From Bacteroidales bacterium UBA1736 (GTDB lineage: Bacteria > Bacteroidota > Bacteroidia > Bacteroidales > UBA932), in assembly GCA_002315825.1 (NCBI GenBank), contig DCIC01000086.1, positions 7,021 through 25,776 of the forward strand: 18,756 nt of DNA. The letters are read 5' to 3'. How positions within the stretch are numbered: position 1 is the stretch's first letter; every line of letters starts with the position of its first letter. The notes beneath the pieces are model-generated. The model did not search any database and had not been told where the DNA came from. It saw only the letters and a program-made list of their open reading frames with translations. The translations under genes were made by a program, and so were the position numbers. Positions 1-7,385 of the stretch are shown here, one piece after another.

Positions 1-119
1 ACGCTTATCACAGCCACATTCTCACAAAGAAGACCAAAAAGCAGAAGAGAAATCTTGACCACTTCGCAATACTTGAGAAAGTAGACGTGAAGAGAGTAAA
101 AGAGCTTTTGGTATTGTAA
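1..119 (+). CDS. rpmI: 50S ribosomal protein L35 (bL35), C-terminal part
   Basis: The open frame enters from the left edge (first full codon at base 3) and stops with TAA at 117-119, leaving 38 residues. The visible part has the basic stretch SHILTKKTKKQKRNLDHF, which matches the typical L35 core, followed by a short tail ending in ELLVL. L35 is a small structural protein of the large ribosomal subunit. The rplT gene follows after 81 bases, the usual rpmI-rplT order, and infC would be expected just upstream outside the window. The start is missing because of the window edge, not because of a mutation. Confidence 0.93.
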   Translation, partial: AYHSHILTKKTKKQKRNLDHFAILEKVDVKRVKELLVL

Positions 120-145
120 TTTCATTAATGTTTAACTTGGATGCT

Positions 146-180
146 GCAGTTGTAAAGAATCCGCACCGGCGGGTCACTGC
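146..180 (+). promoter_or_regulatory. Possible RNA stem-loop in the rpmI-rplT spacer
   Basis: The 81-base spacer before rplT can fold. GCAGT at 146-150 can pair with ACTGC at 176-180, and inside it CCGC at 161-164 can pair with GCGG at 169-172 around a four-base loop. Known L20 leader elements in other phyla regulate this operon, but I do not recognise this one as a member of a named family. It could be a control element, a processing site or chance folding. Confidence 0.25.
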
Positions 181-200
181 CTCCAAAAAAGAATCAAATT

Positions 201-551
201 ATGCCAAGATCAGTTAATTCAGTTGCTTCAAGAGCACGCCGCAAGAAAATTCTCAAGAGAACCCGCGGTAATTTCCTTTCCAGGAAGAACGTTTGGACCG
301 TAGCCAAGAATACCTACGAGAAAGGTCTTACATACGCATATCGTGACCGTAAGGCTAACAAGCGTAACTTCCGCGCACTCTGGATCCAGAGAATCAATGC
401 CGCTGCACGTCAGTACGGTATCACTTATTCTCAGTTTATGGGCCAGCTCGCCAAGCAGAACATAGGTCTCAACCGCAAAGTGCTTGCAGACCTTGCCATG
501 AATAATCCTCAGGCTTTCGAGGCTATTATCAAGTCCGTAAGCAATAAGTAG
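201..551 (+). CDS. rplT: 50S ribosomal protein L20 (bL20)
   Basis: This 116-residue protein is the usual length for L20 and begins with the typical basic N-terminus MPRSVNSVASRARRKKILKR, followed by GNFLSRKNVW and the globular domain with WIQRINAAARQYGITYSQF. L20 binds 23S rRNA early in large-subunit assembly, and in several bacteria it also represses its own operon. The ATG at 201 is preceded by an A-rich stretch without a Shine-Dalgarno sequence, normal for this phylum. It lies behind rpmI, and lepB begins 9 bases after its TAG stop, so the three are probably co-transcribed. Confidence 0.97.
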   Translation: MPRSVNSVASRARRKKILKRTRGNFLSRKNVWTVAKNTYEKGLTYAYRDRKANKRNFRALWIQRINAAARQYGITYSQFMGQLAKQNIGLNRKVLADLAMNNPQAFEAIIKSVSNK

Positions 552-560
552 CATTGAATT

Positions 561-1880
561 GTGGGCTGGAAGGATTTTTACCATAACAAGTGGACAAGAT
601 TCGCCTTCTGGGCGGTTCTGTACATATTGTGGGTAATATGGCTCGAAAATTATTGGTGGCTTTTCGGACTTGTTGTCCTGTTCGATTTTTTCATCACCAA
701 GAAGGTCAACTGGCTTTTCTGGCAGAAAAAATACAAGGAAGGCGAAAAGCGGAATGCGGCGCTTGACTGGCTGGATGCAATCATTTTTGCTGTTGTAGTC
801 GTCACATTTATCAATATTTTCTTTTTCAGGGCCTTCAAAATCCCTTCCTCTTCAATGGAGAGCACGCTCTACACCGGAGATCACGTATTCGTAGGCAACT
901 TGACCTATGGCCCTCGTGTCCCTCAGACGCCGCTCACTATTCCTTTTACTCATAATTCGTTTCTCGGAAGAGAGTCATATTCGACATTGATTCATTCCGA
1001 TTATCGTAGACTGAAAGGTTTCAGAGAGGTTCGCAGAGGTGACCGTGTGGTGTTTGGATTTCCGAATGGAGATACAGTACTGGCAAAGTATCCTACCGAT
1101 GATTACTATGCGCTGTGCAGACAGTACGGACGTGAAAATGTAATCGCGAATTGGGGTCCTGTGAAGGCCAGGCCATCAGACAAGACGGATCATTATGTAA
1201 AGAGATGTGTGGCTGTTGCAGGTGACACTCTCGAGGTAAGGGACGGACTTGTTTATGTCAATGGGCAGAAACAGACTGTGTATCCAGGAGTACAACTTTC
1301 ATACAGCGTCGTGACGACAGGGCAGAAGCTCAATGCCAAGACTCTTGAGAAGTTGGGACTCAATATTTCAGAGTGTTTTTTCAGTGCAGAACTTCCGGGG
1401 TATCCTTTTATGCCGCTGACGGAGGGTATGCTTGAGCAAATCAAGACGATTCCCAATGTAGTGAGTGTCACTCCGAATCTCGACACCGATGAACCGGATT
1501 ATCCGGACTCTGATATGATGCTCTTCCCCTTTACTGAAGGACGCGGATGGACGAGAGATTATTACGGACCGATATGGATACCTCAGAAGGGTGTCACAGT
1601 CGAGATCAATAATGAAAATCTTGCTTTCTATCGCAGAATCATTGAGGTTTATGAGGGCTCAGACTTGAAGGAAGCCATTGAAAATGGCAGCTACACATTT
1701 AAACAGGATTACTACTTCATGATGGGAGACAACAGGCATAACTCACTGGACTCAAGGTATTGGGGGTTCGTGCCGGAAGACCACATAGTCGGAAGACCTT
1801 TGTTGGTGTGGCTCTCAACAGATGCTAACTACAAATTCCCTAAAAATATCAGATGGCGCAGATTCTTTAAATTTGTATAA
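561..1880 (+). CDS. lepB: Signal peptidase I
   Basis: This inner-membrane serine protease removes signal peptides from exported proteins. Two hydrophobic segments lie at about residues 12-45 and 71-89. The active-site motif PSSSMESTL follows, with the expected catalytic Ser98, then YVKRCVAVAGD with the catalytic Lys214, and the conserved boxes MGDNR (about 388-392) and DSRYWGFV (397-404). At 439 residues it is longer than the E. coli enzyme; the extra length is mostly an insertion at about 240-380 between the lysine box and the GDNR box, as is common in Bacteroidota. A TGA in frame ends two codons before the GTG at 561, and the first internal ATG is next to the active-site serine, so GTG must be the start. 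It follows rplT by 9 bases, so translation is probably coupled. Confidence 0.95.
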   Translation: MGWKDFYHNKWTRFAFWAVLYILWVIWLENYWWLFGLVVLFDFFITKKVNWLFWQKKYKEGEKRNAALDWLDAIIFAVVVVTFINIFFFRAFKIPSSSMESTLYTGDHVFVGNLTYGPRVPQTPLTIPFTHNSFLGRESYSTLIHSDYRRLKGFREVRRGDRVVFGFPNGDTVLAKYPTDDYYALCRQYGRENVIANWGPVKARPSDKTDHYVKRCVAVAGDTLEVRDGLVYVNGQKQTVYPGVQLSYSVVTTGQKLNAKTLEKLGLNISECFFSAELPGYPFMPLTEGMLEQIKTIPNVVSVTPNLDTDEPDYPDSDMMLFPFTEGRGWTRDYYGPIWIPQKGVTVEINNENLAFYRRIIEVYEGSDLKEAIENGSYTFKQDYYFMMGDNRHNSLDSRYWGFVPEDHIVGRPLLVWLSTDANYKFPKNIRWRRFFKFV

Positions 1881-1890
1881 TTCTATAATA

Positions 1891-1922
1891 TTTGCAATTA
1901 AGGAAATTTAGAGCGATATTTG
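1891..1922 (+). promoter_or_regulatory. Bacteroidota-type promoter of the rpmB operon
   Basis: TTTG at 1891-1894 matches the -33 element. After a 20-base spacer, GATATTTG at 1915-1922 matches the -7 consensus TAnnTTTG at all but one base. The expected start point gives an A-rich leader of roughly 35-40 bases before rpmB. No terminator hairpin was seen between lepB and here, so some readthrough from lepB is also possible. Confidence 0.55.
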
Positions 1923-1967
1923 CAGCCCCTGTAATTTGTTTTGAATCAAAAATAAAAAGAAAATAAT

Positions 1968-2210
1968 ATGGCAAAGGTTTGTCAAATAACAGGAAGAAAG
2001 AGAATGAAAGGCAACAACGTTGCCCATTCCAAGCTCCGCACAAAGCGTGACTTCTCCCTCAATCTTAAGACCAAGAAGTTCTGGTCAGAGGAAGAGCAGA
2101 GATTTATTACATTGAAGGTATCTTGCAAGGGTATGAGAATTATCGAGAAGAACGGTCTCGAAGCCACTATCAGAGATGCCAAGAAGAAAGGATTAATTAA
2201 CCTTGTTTAA
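1968..2210 (+). CDS. rpmB: 50S ribosomal protein L28 (bL28)
   Basis: The 80-residue product has the L28 signature near its N-terminus (VCQITGRKRMKGNNVAHS), followed by the basic RTKRDF segment and a C-terminal part ending in AKKKGLINLV. L28 is a structural protein of the large ribosomal subunit. It has only two cysteines, not the four of a zinc-binding form, so this is the zinc-independent type. It is the first gene of a three-gene ribosomal unit with rpmG and the DUF4295 gene and has its own promoter-like sequence upstream. The start has an A-rich leader and no Shine-Dalgarno sequence. Confidence 0.97.
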   Translation: MAKVCQITGRKRMKGNNVAHSKLRTKRDFSLNLKTKKFWSEEEQRFITLKVSCKGMRIIEKNGLEATIRDAKKKGLINLV

Positions 2211-2221
2211 ATTCAGTAATT

Positions 2222-2410
2222 ATGGCAAAGAAAGCTAAAGGAAACAGGGTGCAGGTCATCCTCGAGTGCACAGAGCAGAAAGAAAGCGGTGTACCTGGAA
2301 TGTCAAGATACATCACAACCAAGAATAAGAAGAATACTCCCGAGCGTCTTGAGAGGAAAAAATACAATCCTTTCCTCAAGAGAGTGACAGTTCATCGTGA
2401 GATCAAGTAA
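2222..2410 (+). CDS. rpmG: 50S ribosomal protein L33 (bL33)
   Basis: The 62-residue product begins MAKKAKGNRVQVILECTEQK and contains the L33 segments SRYITTKNKKNTPERLERKKYNPFLKR in two parts at about residues 27-53. L33 is a small protein of the large subunit near the E site. It has one cysteine, so it is the form without a zinc ribbon. The gene starts 11 bases after the rpmB stop and ends 16 bases before the DUF4295 gene. There is no Shine-Dalgarno sequence before its ATG, unlike the next gene, whose surrounding start region is otherwise almost the same. Confidence 0.96.
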   Translation: MAKKAKGNRVQVILECTEQKESGVPGMSRYITTKNKKNTPERLERKKYNPFLKRVTVHREIK

Positions 2411-2413
2411 TTC

Positions 2414-2419
2414 AGGAGG
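2414..2419 (+). promoter_or_regulatory. Canonical Shine-Dalgarno sequence before the DUF4295 gene
   Basis: AGGAGG stands 7 bases before the ATG at 2427. This is ideal spacing and sequence, but stands out here because the neighbouring genes lack such a site and Bacteroidota ribosomes usually hide the anti-Shine-Dalgarno end of 16S rRNA. Confidence 0.75.
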
Positions 2420-2426
2420 ATAAATT

Positions 2427-2585
2427 ATGGCAAAGAAAGCAGTCGCTACATTCGCCGCCAAAGCAGGCGCAAAGAGCATGGTAAAATGCATCCGTATGGA
2501 GAAGTCACCCAAGACCGGCGCATACGTTTTTGTTGAGCAGCTCGTTGAAGAGGCTAAGGTAAAGGATTATTTCGCAAAGAAGTAA
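2427..2585 (+). CDS. DUF4295 family small basic protein, probable ribosomal component
   Basis: This 52-residue basic protein starts MAKKAVATFAAKAGAKSMVK and ends in KDYFAKK. Small proteins of this kind (DUF4295) follow rpmG across Bacteroidota. From memory, structural work on a Bacteroidota ribosome reported an extra large-subunit protein, bL38, and this family may be that protein; I cannot confirm the match here. The position after rpmB and rpmG, the size and the charge all support a ribosomal role. The ATG at 2427 follows a strong Shine-Dalgarno sequence, which is unusual for this phylum. A hairpin terminator follows 18 bases after the stop and closes the operon. Confidence 0.88.
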   Translation: MAKKAVATFAAKAGAKSMVKCIRMEKSPKTGAYVFVEQLVEEAKVKDYFAKK

Positions 2586-2603
2586 GTTCTTTTTGATAAC
2601 AAT

Positions 2604-2638
2604 AGGGAGAAGCTGGCTATGTCAACTTCTCCTTTTCT
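2604..2638 (+). terminator. Rho-independent terminator of the rpmB-rpmG-DUF4295 unit
   Basis: GGAGAAG at 2606-2612 pairs with CTTCTCC at 2626-2632. Past a C/A mismatch, TGGC at 2614-2617 pairs with GTCA at 2621-2624 around a three-base loop. TTTT follows directly. The T run is short, so termination may be partial and allow readthrough into the next gene. Confidence 0.65.
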
Positions 2639-2651
2639 TGATAATAGCAAT

Positions 2652-3935
2652 ATGAAAAAAGTTATTTTGTTTGCAGTAGCAGCGTTGACAATTGTATCAA
2701 TGTCATCCTGCAAGAAGAACAACACTCTTACTGCTGCTGAGCAGGCTGAGGGTTGGGAACTTCTTTTCAACGGTGTGGATCTCACAGGTTGGAGAGATTT
2801 TAACGGTGACAGCCTTACAAATGGCTGGACTGTAGTGGATGGTTGCATTCAGGCTTCAGGAGAGGGCGCCGATGCATCAGGTTATATCGTGACCGACCGC
2901 AAGTTCTCCAATTTCGAACTTCAGTGGGACTGGAAGCTTACTCACGGTGGAAACAGTGGAATGCTTTACCACGTGCTCGAAAACCCTACATTTGCAGTTC
3001 CTTATGTAACCGGACCCGAGTATCAGCTTATTGATAACGAAGGCTGGGAGGAAGTGAATGCTCCCGAGAAGCTCGAGGAGTGGCAGAAGCTGGGTGTAGA
3101 TTACGCTATGCATCTTCCTGACTACTCTCAGATGGATGTTAATCCTCAGGGAGAGTGGAACACTTCCAAGATCGTTTTCGACAACGGTCACGTAGAGCAT
3201 TGGCTCAATGGAAAGAAGATCCTCGAGTTTGAGGCTTGGACAGACGAGTGGTTTGAGCTCAAGGCCAGTGGCAAGTGGGCGAATGCTCCCGAGTATGGTC
3301 TGGCGCACAAAGGCGTTATCTGTCTCCAGGACCACGGCGATCCCGCTTCTTTCCGCAATATCAAGATCAAGGAGCTTCCTCGTAAGGGGGAGGGTAATAC
3401 TGTGTCTCTCTTCAATGGCAAGGACCTTACAGGTTGGGAGCCTTTCGGAGACGGCAAATGGTATGTCGAGAATGGTTGCCTTGCAACTGAGAACGGCGAC
3501 AATCTCGAGTACGGATATCTTGGAACACGCGAGTATTATAAGGATTTCGACCTGACAGTTGAGTTCAATCAGATTTCTGACGGTAACTCAGGATTGTTCT
3601 TCCACTCATTTATCGAGGGCTTTAACCACGTGCACGGATGGCAGTGTGAAGTTGCTCCCAAGGGTAACGACACTGGCGGTATCTACGAGTCTTATGGACG
3701 TGGATGGCTTGTTCAGATTCCTGATGAGAAAGAGAATATCCTCAAAGAGCACGAGTGGAATACGCTCCGCCTCAGAGTAGAGGGTGACCACGTTCAGACT
3801 TGGCTCAATGGCGAGCCTATGATTGACATCAATGACGAAAAGATTGGTGCAGTCAGTGGACGTATCATGCTTCAGATCCACGATGGAAACAACATCAAGG
3901 TCATCTGGAGGAATATGAATCTTACAGTCCTTTAA
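2652..3935 (+). CDS. Lipoprotein with two tandem 3-keto-disaccharide hydrolase (DUF1080) domains
   Basis: From the ATG at 2652 the product has 427 residues. It starts with a lipoprotein signal, with MSSC placing the lipidated cysteine at residue 20. No acidic residues follow the cysteine, which suggests a periplasm-facing lipoprotein. Two copies of the PF06439 jelly-roll domain follow, at about 34-242 and 250-425. Each opens with LFNGxDLTGW (38-47 and 253-262) and contains GNSGMLYH or GNSGLFFH; the second ends near GRIMLQIHDG. Members act on 3-keto-glycosides or have carbohydrate-binding roles; the substrate cannot be read here. An ATG in the same frame at 2619 lies in the upstream terminator hairpin and would put 11 extra polar residues before the signal, so 2652 is preferred. 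No clear promoter was found. Confidence 0.88.
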   Translation: MKKVILFAVAALTIVSMSSCKKNNTLTAAEQAEGWELLFNGVDLTGWRDFNGDSLTNGWTVVDGCIQASGEGADASGYIVTDRKFSNFELQWDWKLTHGGNSGMLYHVLENPTFAVPYVTGPEYQLIDNEGWEEVNAPEKLEEWQKLGVDYAMHLPDYSQMDVNPQGEWNTSKIVFDNGHVEHWLNGKKILEFEAWTDEWFELKASGKWANAPEYGLAHKGVICLQDHGDPASFRNIKIKELPRKGEGNTVSLFNGKDLTGWEPFGDGKWYVENGCLATENGDNLEYGYLGTREYYKDFDLTVEFNQISDGNSGLFFHSFIEGFNHVHGWQCEVAPKGNDTGGIYESYGRGWLVQIPDEKENILKEHEWNTLRLRVEGDHVQTWLNGEPMIDINDEKIGAVSGRIMLQIHDGNNIKVIWRNMNLTVL

Positions 3936-3963
3936 CAGAGGCTGAAATATCATTGATTTTGCC

Positions 3964-3971
3964 TATATTTG
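3964..3971 (+). promoter_or_regulatory. -7 promoter element of ftsY
   Basis: TATATTTG is a perfect match to the Bacteroidota -7 consensus TAnnTTTG and sits 22 bases before the ftsY ATG. The expected -33 position around 3941-3944 reads GCTG, so that element is weak. It probably drives ftsY, pheT and the DUF4296 gene. Confidence 0.6.
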
Positions 3972-3993
3972 TAATTCGATAAGAATTGCAGAT

Positions 3994-4923
3994 ATGGGCA
4001 TTTTCGATAAAGGGGTCCAAAAGACCAAGCAGAGTTTCTTCGAGAAGTTGTCGAGGGCGGTAGTCGGAAAATCAAAGGTTGACGACGATACCCTTGATGC
4101 TATTGAAGAGGCTCTTGTCGCATCTGATATGGGAGTGGATACGACCTTGAAGATTATCGACAATCTCGAGGAGAAGGTGGAAAGAGACAAGTATATGTCT
4201 TTTGAGGAGTTGGTCGGGATGCTCAGGTCTGAAATCAAGGCTTTGGTGGATGTGCCTCAGAAGTCAGGCGGAGCGTCATTTGACTTTTCCTGCAAGCCTT
4301 TTGTGATTATGGTGGTAGGGGTCAATGGAGTCGGCAAGACCACCACTATCGGTAAGCTTGCCAGTATGTTCAGGGCTCAGGGAAAGAAAGTTGTCATCGG
4401 AGCGGCTGATACATTCAGGGCTGCGGCTGTGGATCAGCTTGTGATATGGGCGCAGAGAGCCGGAGTCGATATTGTGAAGCAGAATATGGGGTCGGATCCC
4501 GCATCCGTGGCCTTTGATACTGTGAAGTCAGCTGTGGCAAAGGACGCGGATGTCGTATTGATCGATACTGCGGGCAGGCTTCATAACCGAATCGATTTGA
4601 TGAACGAATTGACCAAAATCCGCAATGTGATGAGGAAGGTCATCCCTGATGCTCCTCACGAAGTGCTTTTGGTGCTGGACGGGTCCACCGGACAGAATGC
4701 TTTCCAGCAGGCAAAGGAGTTCTCCCGGGCCACCGATGTCACTTCTCTGGCTGTGACCAAGCTGGATGGCAGTGCAAAGGGCGGTGTGGTCATCGGTATC
4801 GTGGATCAGTTCCAGATTCCCATCCGCTTTCTTGGAATTGGGGAGGGGATTGATGATTTGAAGCCTTTTGACAGGGATGAGTTTGTCGAGTCGCTTTTCT
4901 CGATTGATGATTTGAAAAAATAA
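3994..4923 (+). CDS. ftsY: Signal recognition particle receptor FtsY
   Basis: This SRP-family GTPase docks ribosome-nascent-chain complexes carrying SRP at the inner membrane. The 309-residue protein has an N domain (about 1-90) and a G domain with GVNGVGKT (109-116), the family motif GAADTFRAAA (136-145), DTAGR (191-195), TKLD (255-258) and GIGEGIDDLKPF near the C-terminus. The long acidic A domain of E. coli FtsY is missing, as is usual in many bacteria outside the enterics. The ATG at 3994 gives the expected N-terminus. It has a -7 promoter element just upstream, and pheT follows 14 bases after the stop. Confidence 0.97.
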   Translation: MGIFDKGVQKTKQSFFEKLSRAVVGKSKVDDDTLDAIEEALVASDMGVDTTLKIIDNLEEKVERDKYMSFEELVGMLRSEIKALVDVPQKSGGASFDFSCKPFVIMVVGVNGVGKTTTIGKLASMFRAQGKKVVIGAADTFRAAAVDQLVIWAQRAGVDIVKQNMGSDPASVAFDTVKSAVAKDADVVLIDTAGRLHNRIDLMNELTKIRNVMRKVIPDAPHEVLLVLDGSTGQNAFQQAKEFSRATDVTSLAVTKLDGSAKGGVVIGIVDQFQIPIRFLGIGEGIDDLKPFDRDEFVESLFSIDDLKK

Positions 4924-4937
4924 AAATAACAGATAGT

Positions 4938-7385
4938 ATGAAACTTTCTTATAATTGGCTCAAAGATTATCTTGAGTGTGACCTTACACCTGAACAGGTA
5001 GCTGAGGCAATGACATCCATCGGTATTGAAGTGGACTCGCTTGAGGAGCAGGAAGAGATTCCGGGTGGCCTTGAGGGTGTGGTTGTGGCGGAAGTTGTGG
5101 AATGTGAGAATCATCCCGACTCGGATCATTTACATATCACCAAGGTTAATGACGGCTCTCCGGAGCTTGTCCCTGTCGTTTGTGGCGCACCCAATGTCGC
5201 AGCCGGACAGAAAGTCCTTTTTGCCCGCATCGGTACCGTCCTTCCAGGGGATTTCAAGATAAAGAAGTCCAAAATCCGTGGAGTGGAGTCTTTCGGAATG
5301 ATTTGCGCCGAAGATGAGCTCGGAATCGGAGAGGACCATTCCGGGATCAAGGTTCTTCCCGCTGACGCCGTTGTCGGGACAGCGGCAAGGGATTATCTGC
5401 ATCTGAAGAAAGAAGCGGTGATTGAGTATGAGATTACTGCTAACAGAGTCGATGCCGCATCTCATATTGGCGTAGCAAGAGACCTGTACGCATATCTCAA
5501 GCATAACAATATGCCCTGCAAGTTTGCATATCCGGATGTTTCTGCGTTTGCGGAAGGGGAAGGAAAAGGAAAAGGCTTGGAAATCGACGTCAGGGATATT
5601 GATGGCGCACCGCGATATACCGGTATTACAATCGAGGGTGTCAAGGTCGGTCCGTCCGAAGAGTGGCTTCAGAAAAAGCTGCTTTCTATCGGTGTGCGTC
5701 CAATCAACAATATAGTGGACGTGTCCAATTATGTGCTTTTTGAGCTCGGACAGCCTCTTCATACTTTTGACGCTGACCATATCGCAGGCAGAAAGGTCAT
5801 CGTGCGCCGTGCATCTGAGGGTGAAATGATAAAGACCCTCGATGAGCAGGATAGGAAATTGTGCGCAAGGGATATGGTCATTGCGGACAACAACGGACCT
5901 ATGTGTATCGCCGGCGTATTCGGAGGCTTTGACTCTGGTGTGACGGATTCGACTGTCAATGTGTTCCTCGAAAGTGCATATTTTGACCCAGCTTCTGTCA
6001 GGAAGACGTCCAAGAGCCAGACCTTGCAGACCGATGCTTCTTTCCGTTTTGAAAGAGGCGCCGACCCTTCAATCTGCGAGTATGCTCTCAAGAGGGCTGC
6101 TCTGCTTATCGTACAGCTCGCGGGCGGTCACATTGTCGGAAAGATTCAGGAGTCATATCCTGCCAAGTTTGAGCGCAAGCGCATAGAGCTGGACTACAAC
6201 CGCATCGACAGTTTTGTGGGCGCCAATATCGGCGGCAAGGCTATTGAGAATATTCTTGAGGCCCTTGACTATGAGTTTGTCAGCAAGACAGATACAGGGG
6301 CTGTAGTTGCAGCGCCGACTTATATGGTTGATGTTACCAGAGAGTGTGATGTCATAGAGGAGATACTCCGTATCTATGGGTACAACAATATAGCATTGCC
6401 GTCAAGAATGAGGATGTCGGTCAATCCTTCACCTTCACCCGATCCCGAGGCCATCAGGAACGGTATCAGCAATTTCTTGGCAGCCAATGGTTTCGTGGAG
6501 ATTATGAATAACTCTCTCACCAAAGGAGACTATTATTCAAAGCTTTCGACATTCCCCTCGGAGAGGAGCGTGAATATCGTCAATCCTCTCAGTTCTGACT
6601 TGAATGTAATGCGCCAGTCACTTATCCCCGGAGGCCTCGAGGTGGTTGCATACAATGTCAACAGGCAGATAAGCTCCCTCAAGATGTTTGAATACGGCTC
6701 GGTATATCAGAGACTTCCTCAGACAGATGGGACAAAGCTCGAGGGATACGAAGAGCACACCTGCTTCTCAATCTTTATCACAGGTACCCCTGACAAGTCC
6801 TGGAAAGTTGAGGCCCGCAAGGGGGATTTCTTCCAGCTGAAGGGTTATGTCGAGCTGCTGGTAAAGCGCTTTGGAGCCGATTTATATCAGATGAGATGTG
6901 AGGCCGCCCCTTCTGACATTTTCTCGGAGGGTGTAGTTTACAAACTGCCCGGAAAGGAGAGTGCGTTGGTATCGATGGGAACAGTCAATCCTGCATTGGC
7001 CAAGTCCTTCGGTGTGAAGCAGCCAGTCTTTGCCGCTGAAATCAATTGGCCTGTTCTCTTCGAATTGGTTAAGAGAAATAAGGTGGCTTTCAAGGAGTTG
7101 CCGAAGTTCCCCGAAGTAAGGAGGGATCTCGCTCTTCTTCTGGATGAGAGTGTCTCATATTCTGATCTCCAGGCGAGCGCATTCAAAGCAGGGAAGAAGC
7201 TCATCAAACAAGTTTCTCTCTTTGATGTATATCGCGGAGACAAGATTCCCGCAGGCAAGAAGCAGTACGCTCTGAATTTTGTCATTCAGGATTTGGAGAA
7301 GACGCTCACTGATGCTGATGTTGAAAGAGTGATGACTAAGCTCCTATCTACATTCCAGAATGAATACGGCGCAGTATTGAGATAA
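4938..7385 (+). CDS. pheT: Phenylalanine--tRNA ligase beta subunit
   Basis: PheT pairs with PheS to charge tRNA-Phe. The 815-residue length is normal for the long bacterial form. An N-terminal tRNA-binding OB domain holds HPDSDHLHITKV (59-70) and FGMICAEDELGIG (about 119-131). The B3/B4 editing region follows, then the B5 domain ending near RECDVIEEILRIYGYNNI with its acidic metal ligands, the inactive synthetase-like core, and a C-terminal anticodon-binding FDX-ACB domain that opens with PKFPEVRRDLALLLDE. The gene begins 14 bases after ftsY, and its TAA overlaps the next ATG. The pheS gene is not in the window, so the two subunits are encoded apart here. Confidence 0.98.
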   Translation: MKLSYNWLKDYLECDLTPEQVAEAMTSIGIEVDSLEEQEEIPGGLEGVVVAEVVECENHPDSDHLHITKVNDGSPELVPVVCGAPNVAAGQKVLFARIGTVLPGDFKIKKSKIRGVESFGMICAEDELGIGEDHSGIKVLPADAVVGTAARDYLHLKKEAVIEYEITANRVDAASHIGVARDLYAYLKHNNMPCKFAYPDVSAFAEGEGKGKGLEIDVRDIDGAPRYTGITIEGVKVGPSEEWLQKKLLSIGVRPINNIVDVSNYVLFELGQPLHTFDADHIAGRKVIVRRASEGEMIKTLDEQDRKLCARDMVIADNNGPMCIAGVFGGFDSGVTDSTVNVFLESAYFDPASVRKTSKSQTLQTDASFRFERGADPSICEYALKRAALLIVQLAGGHIVGKIQESYPAKFERKRIELDYNRIDSFVGANIGGKAIENILEALDYEFVSKTDTGAVVAAPTYMVDVTRECDVIEEILRIYGYNNIALPSRMRMSVNPSPSPDPEAIRNGISNFLAANGFVEIMNNSLTKGDYYSKLSTFPSERSVNIVNPLSSDLNVMRQSLIPGGLEVVAYNVNRQISSLKMFEYGSVYQRLPQTDGTKLEGYEEHTCFSIFITGTPDKSWKVEARKGDFFQLKGYVELLVKRFGADLYQMRCEAAPSDIFSEGVVYKLPGKESALVSMGTVNPALAKSFGVKQPVFAAEINWPVLFELVKRNKVAFKELPKFPEVRRDLALLLDESVSYSDLQASAFKAGKKLIKQVSLFDVYRGDKIPAGKKQYALNFVIQDLEKTLTDADVERVMTKLLSTFQNEYGAVLR

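Larger units (their letters stand above)
2211..2440 (+). repeat. Repeated translation-start region of rpmG and the DUF4295 gene
   Basis: The sequence AATTATGGCAAAGAAAGC occurs exactly at 2218-2235 and again at 2423-2440, covering both start codons and the codons for MAKKA. Both copies are preceded by ATTCAG (2211-2216 and 2410-2415). The copies differ in the stretch between: a single T before rpmG, but GAGGATA before the DUF4295 gene, which creates a Shine-Dalgarno sequence. Confidence 0.75.

Noticed and set aside
228..584. Open minus-strand frame over rplT
   Set aside because: It is the antisense shadow of a certain ribosomal gene and has no recognisable protein features.
2619..2651. Upstream ATG at 2619 as start of the DUF1080 lipoprotein
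   Set aside because: It lies in the terminator hairpin and would put eleven polar residues before a good lipoprotein signal that begins at the ATG at 2652.
3944..3990. A terminator between the DUF1080 gene and ftsY
   Set aside because: No stable hairpin followed by a T run was found; only a -7 promoter element is convincing there.
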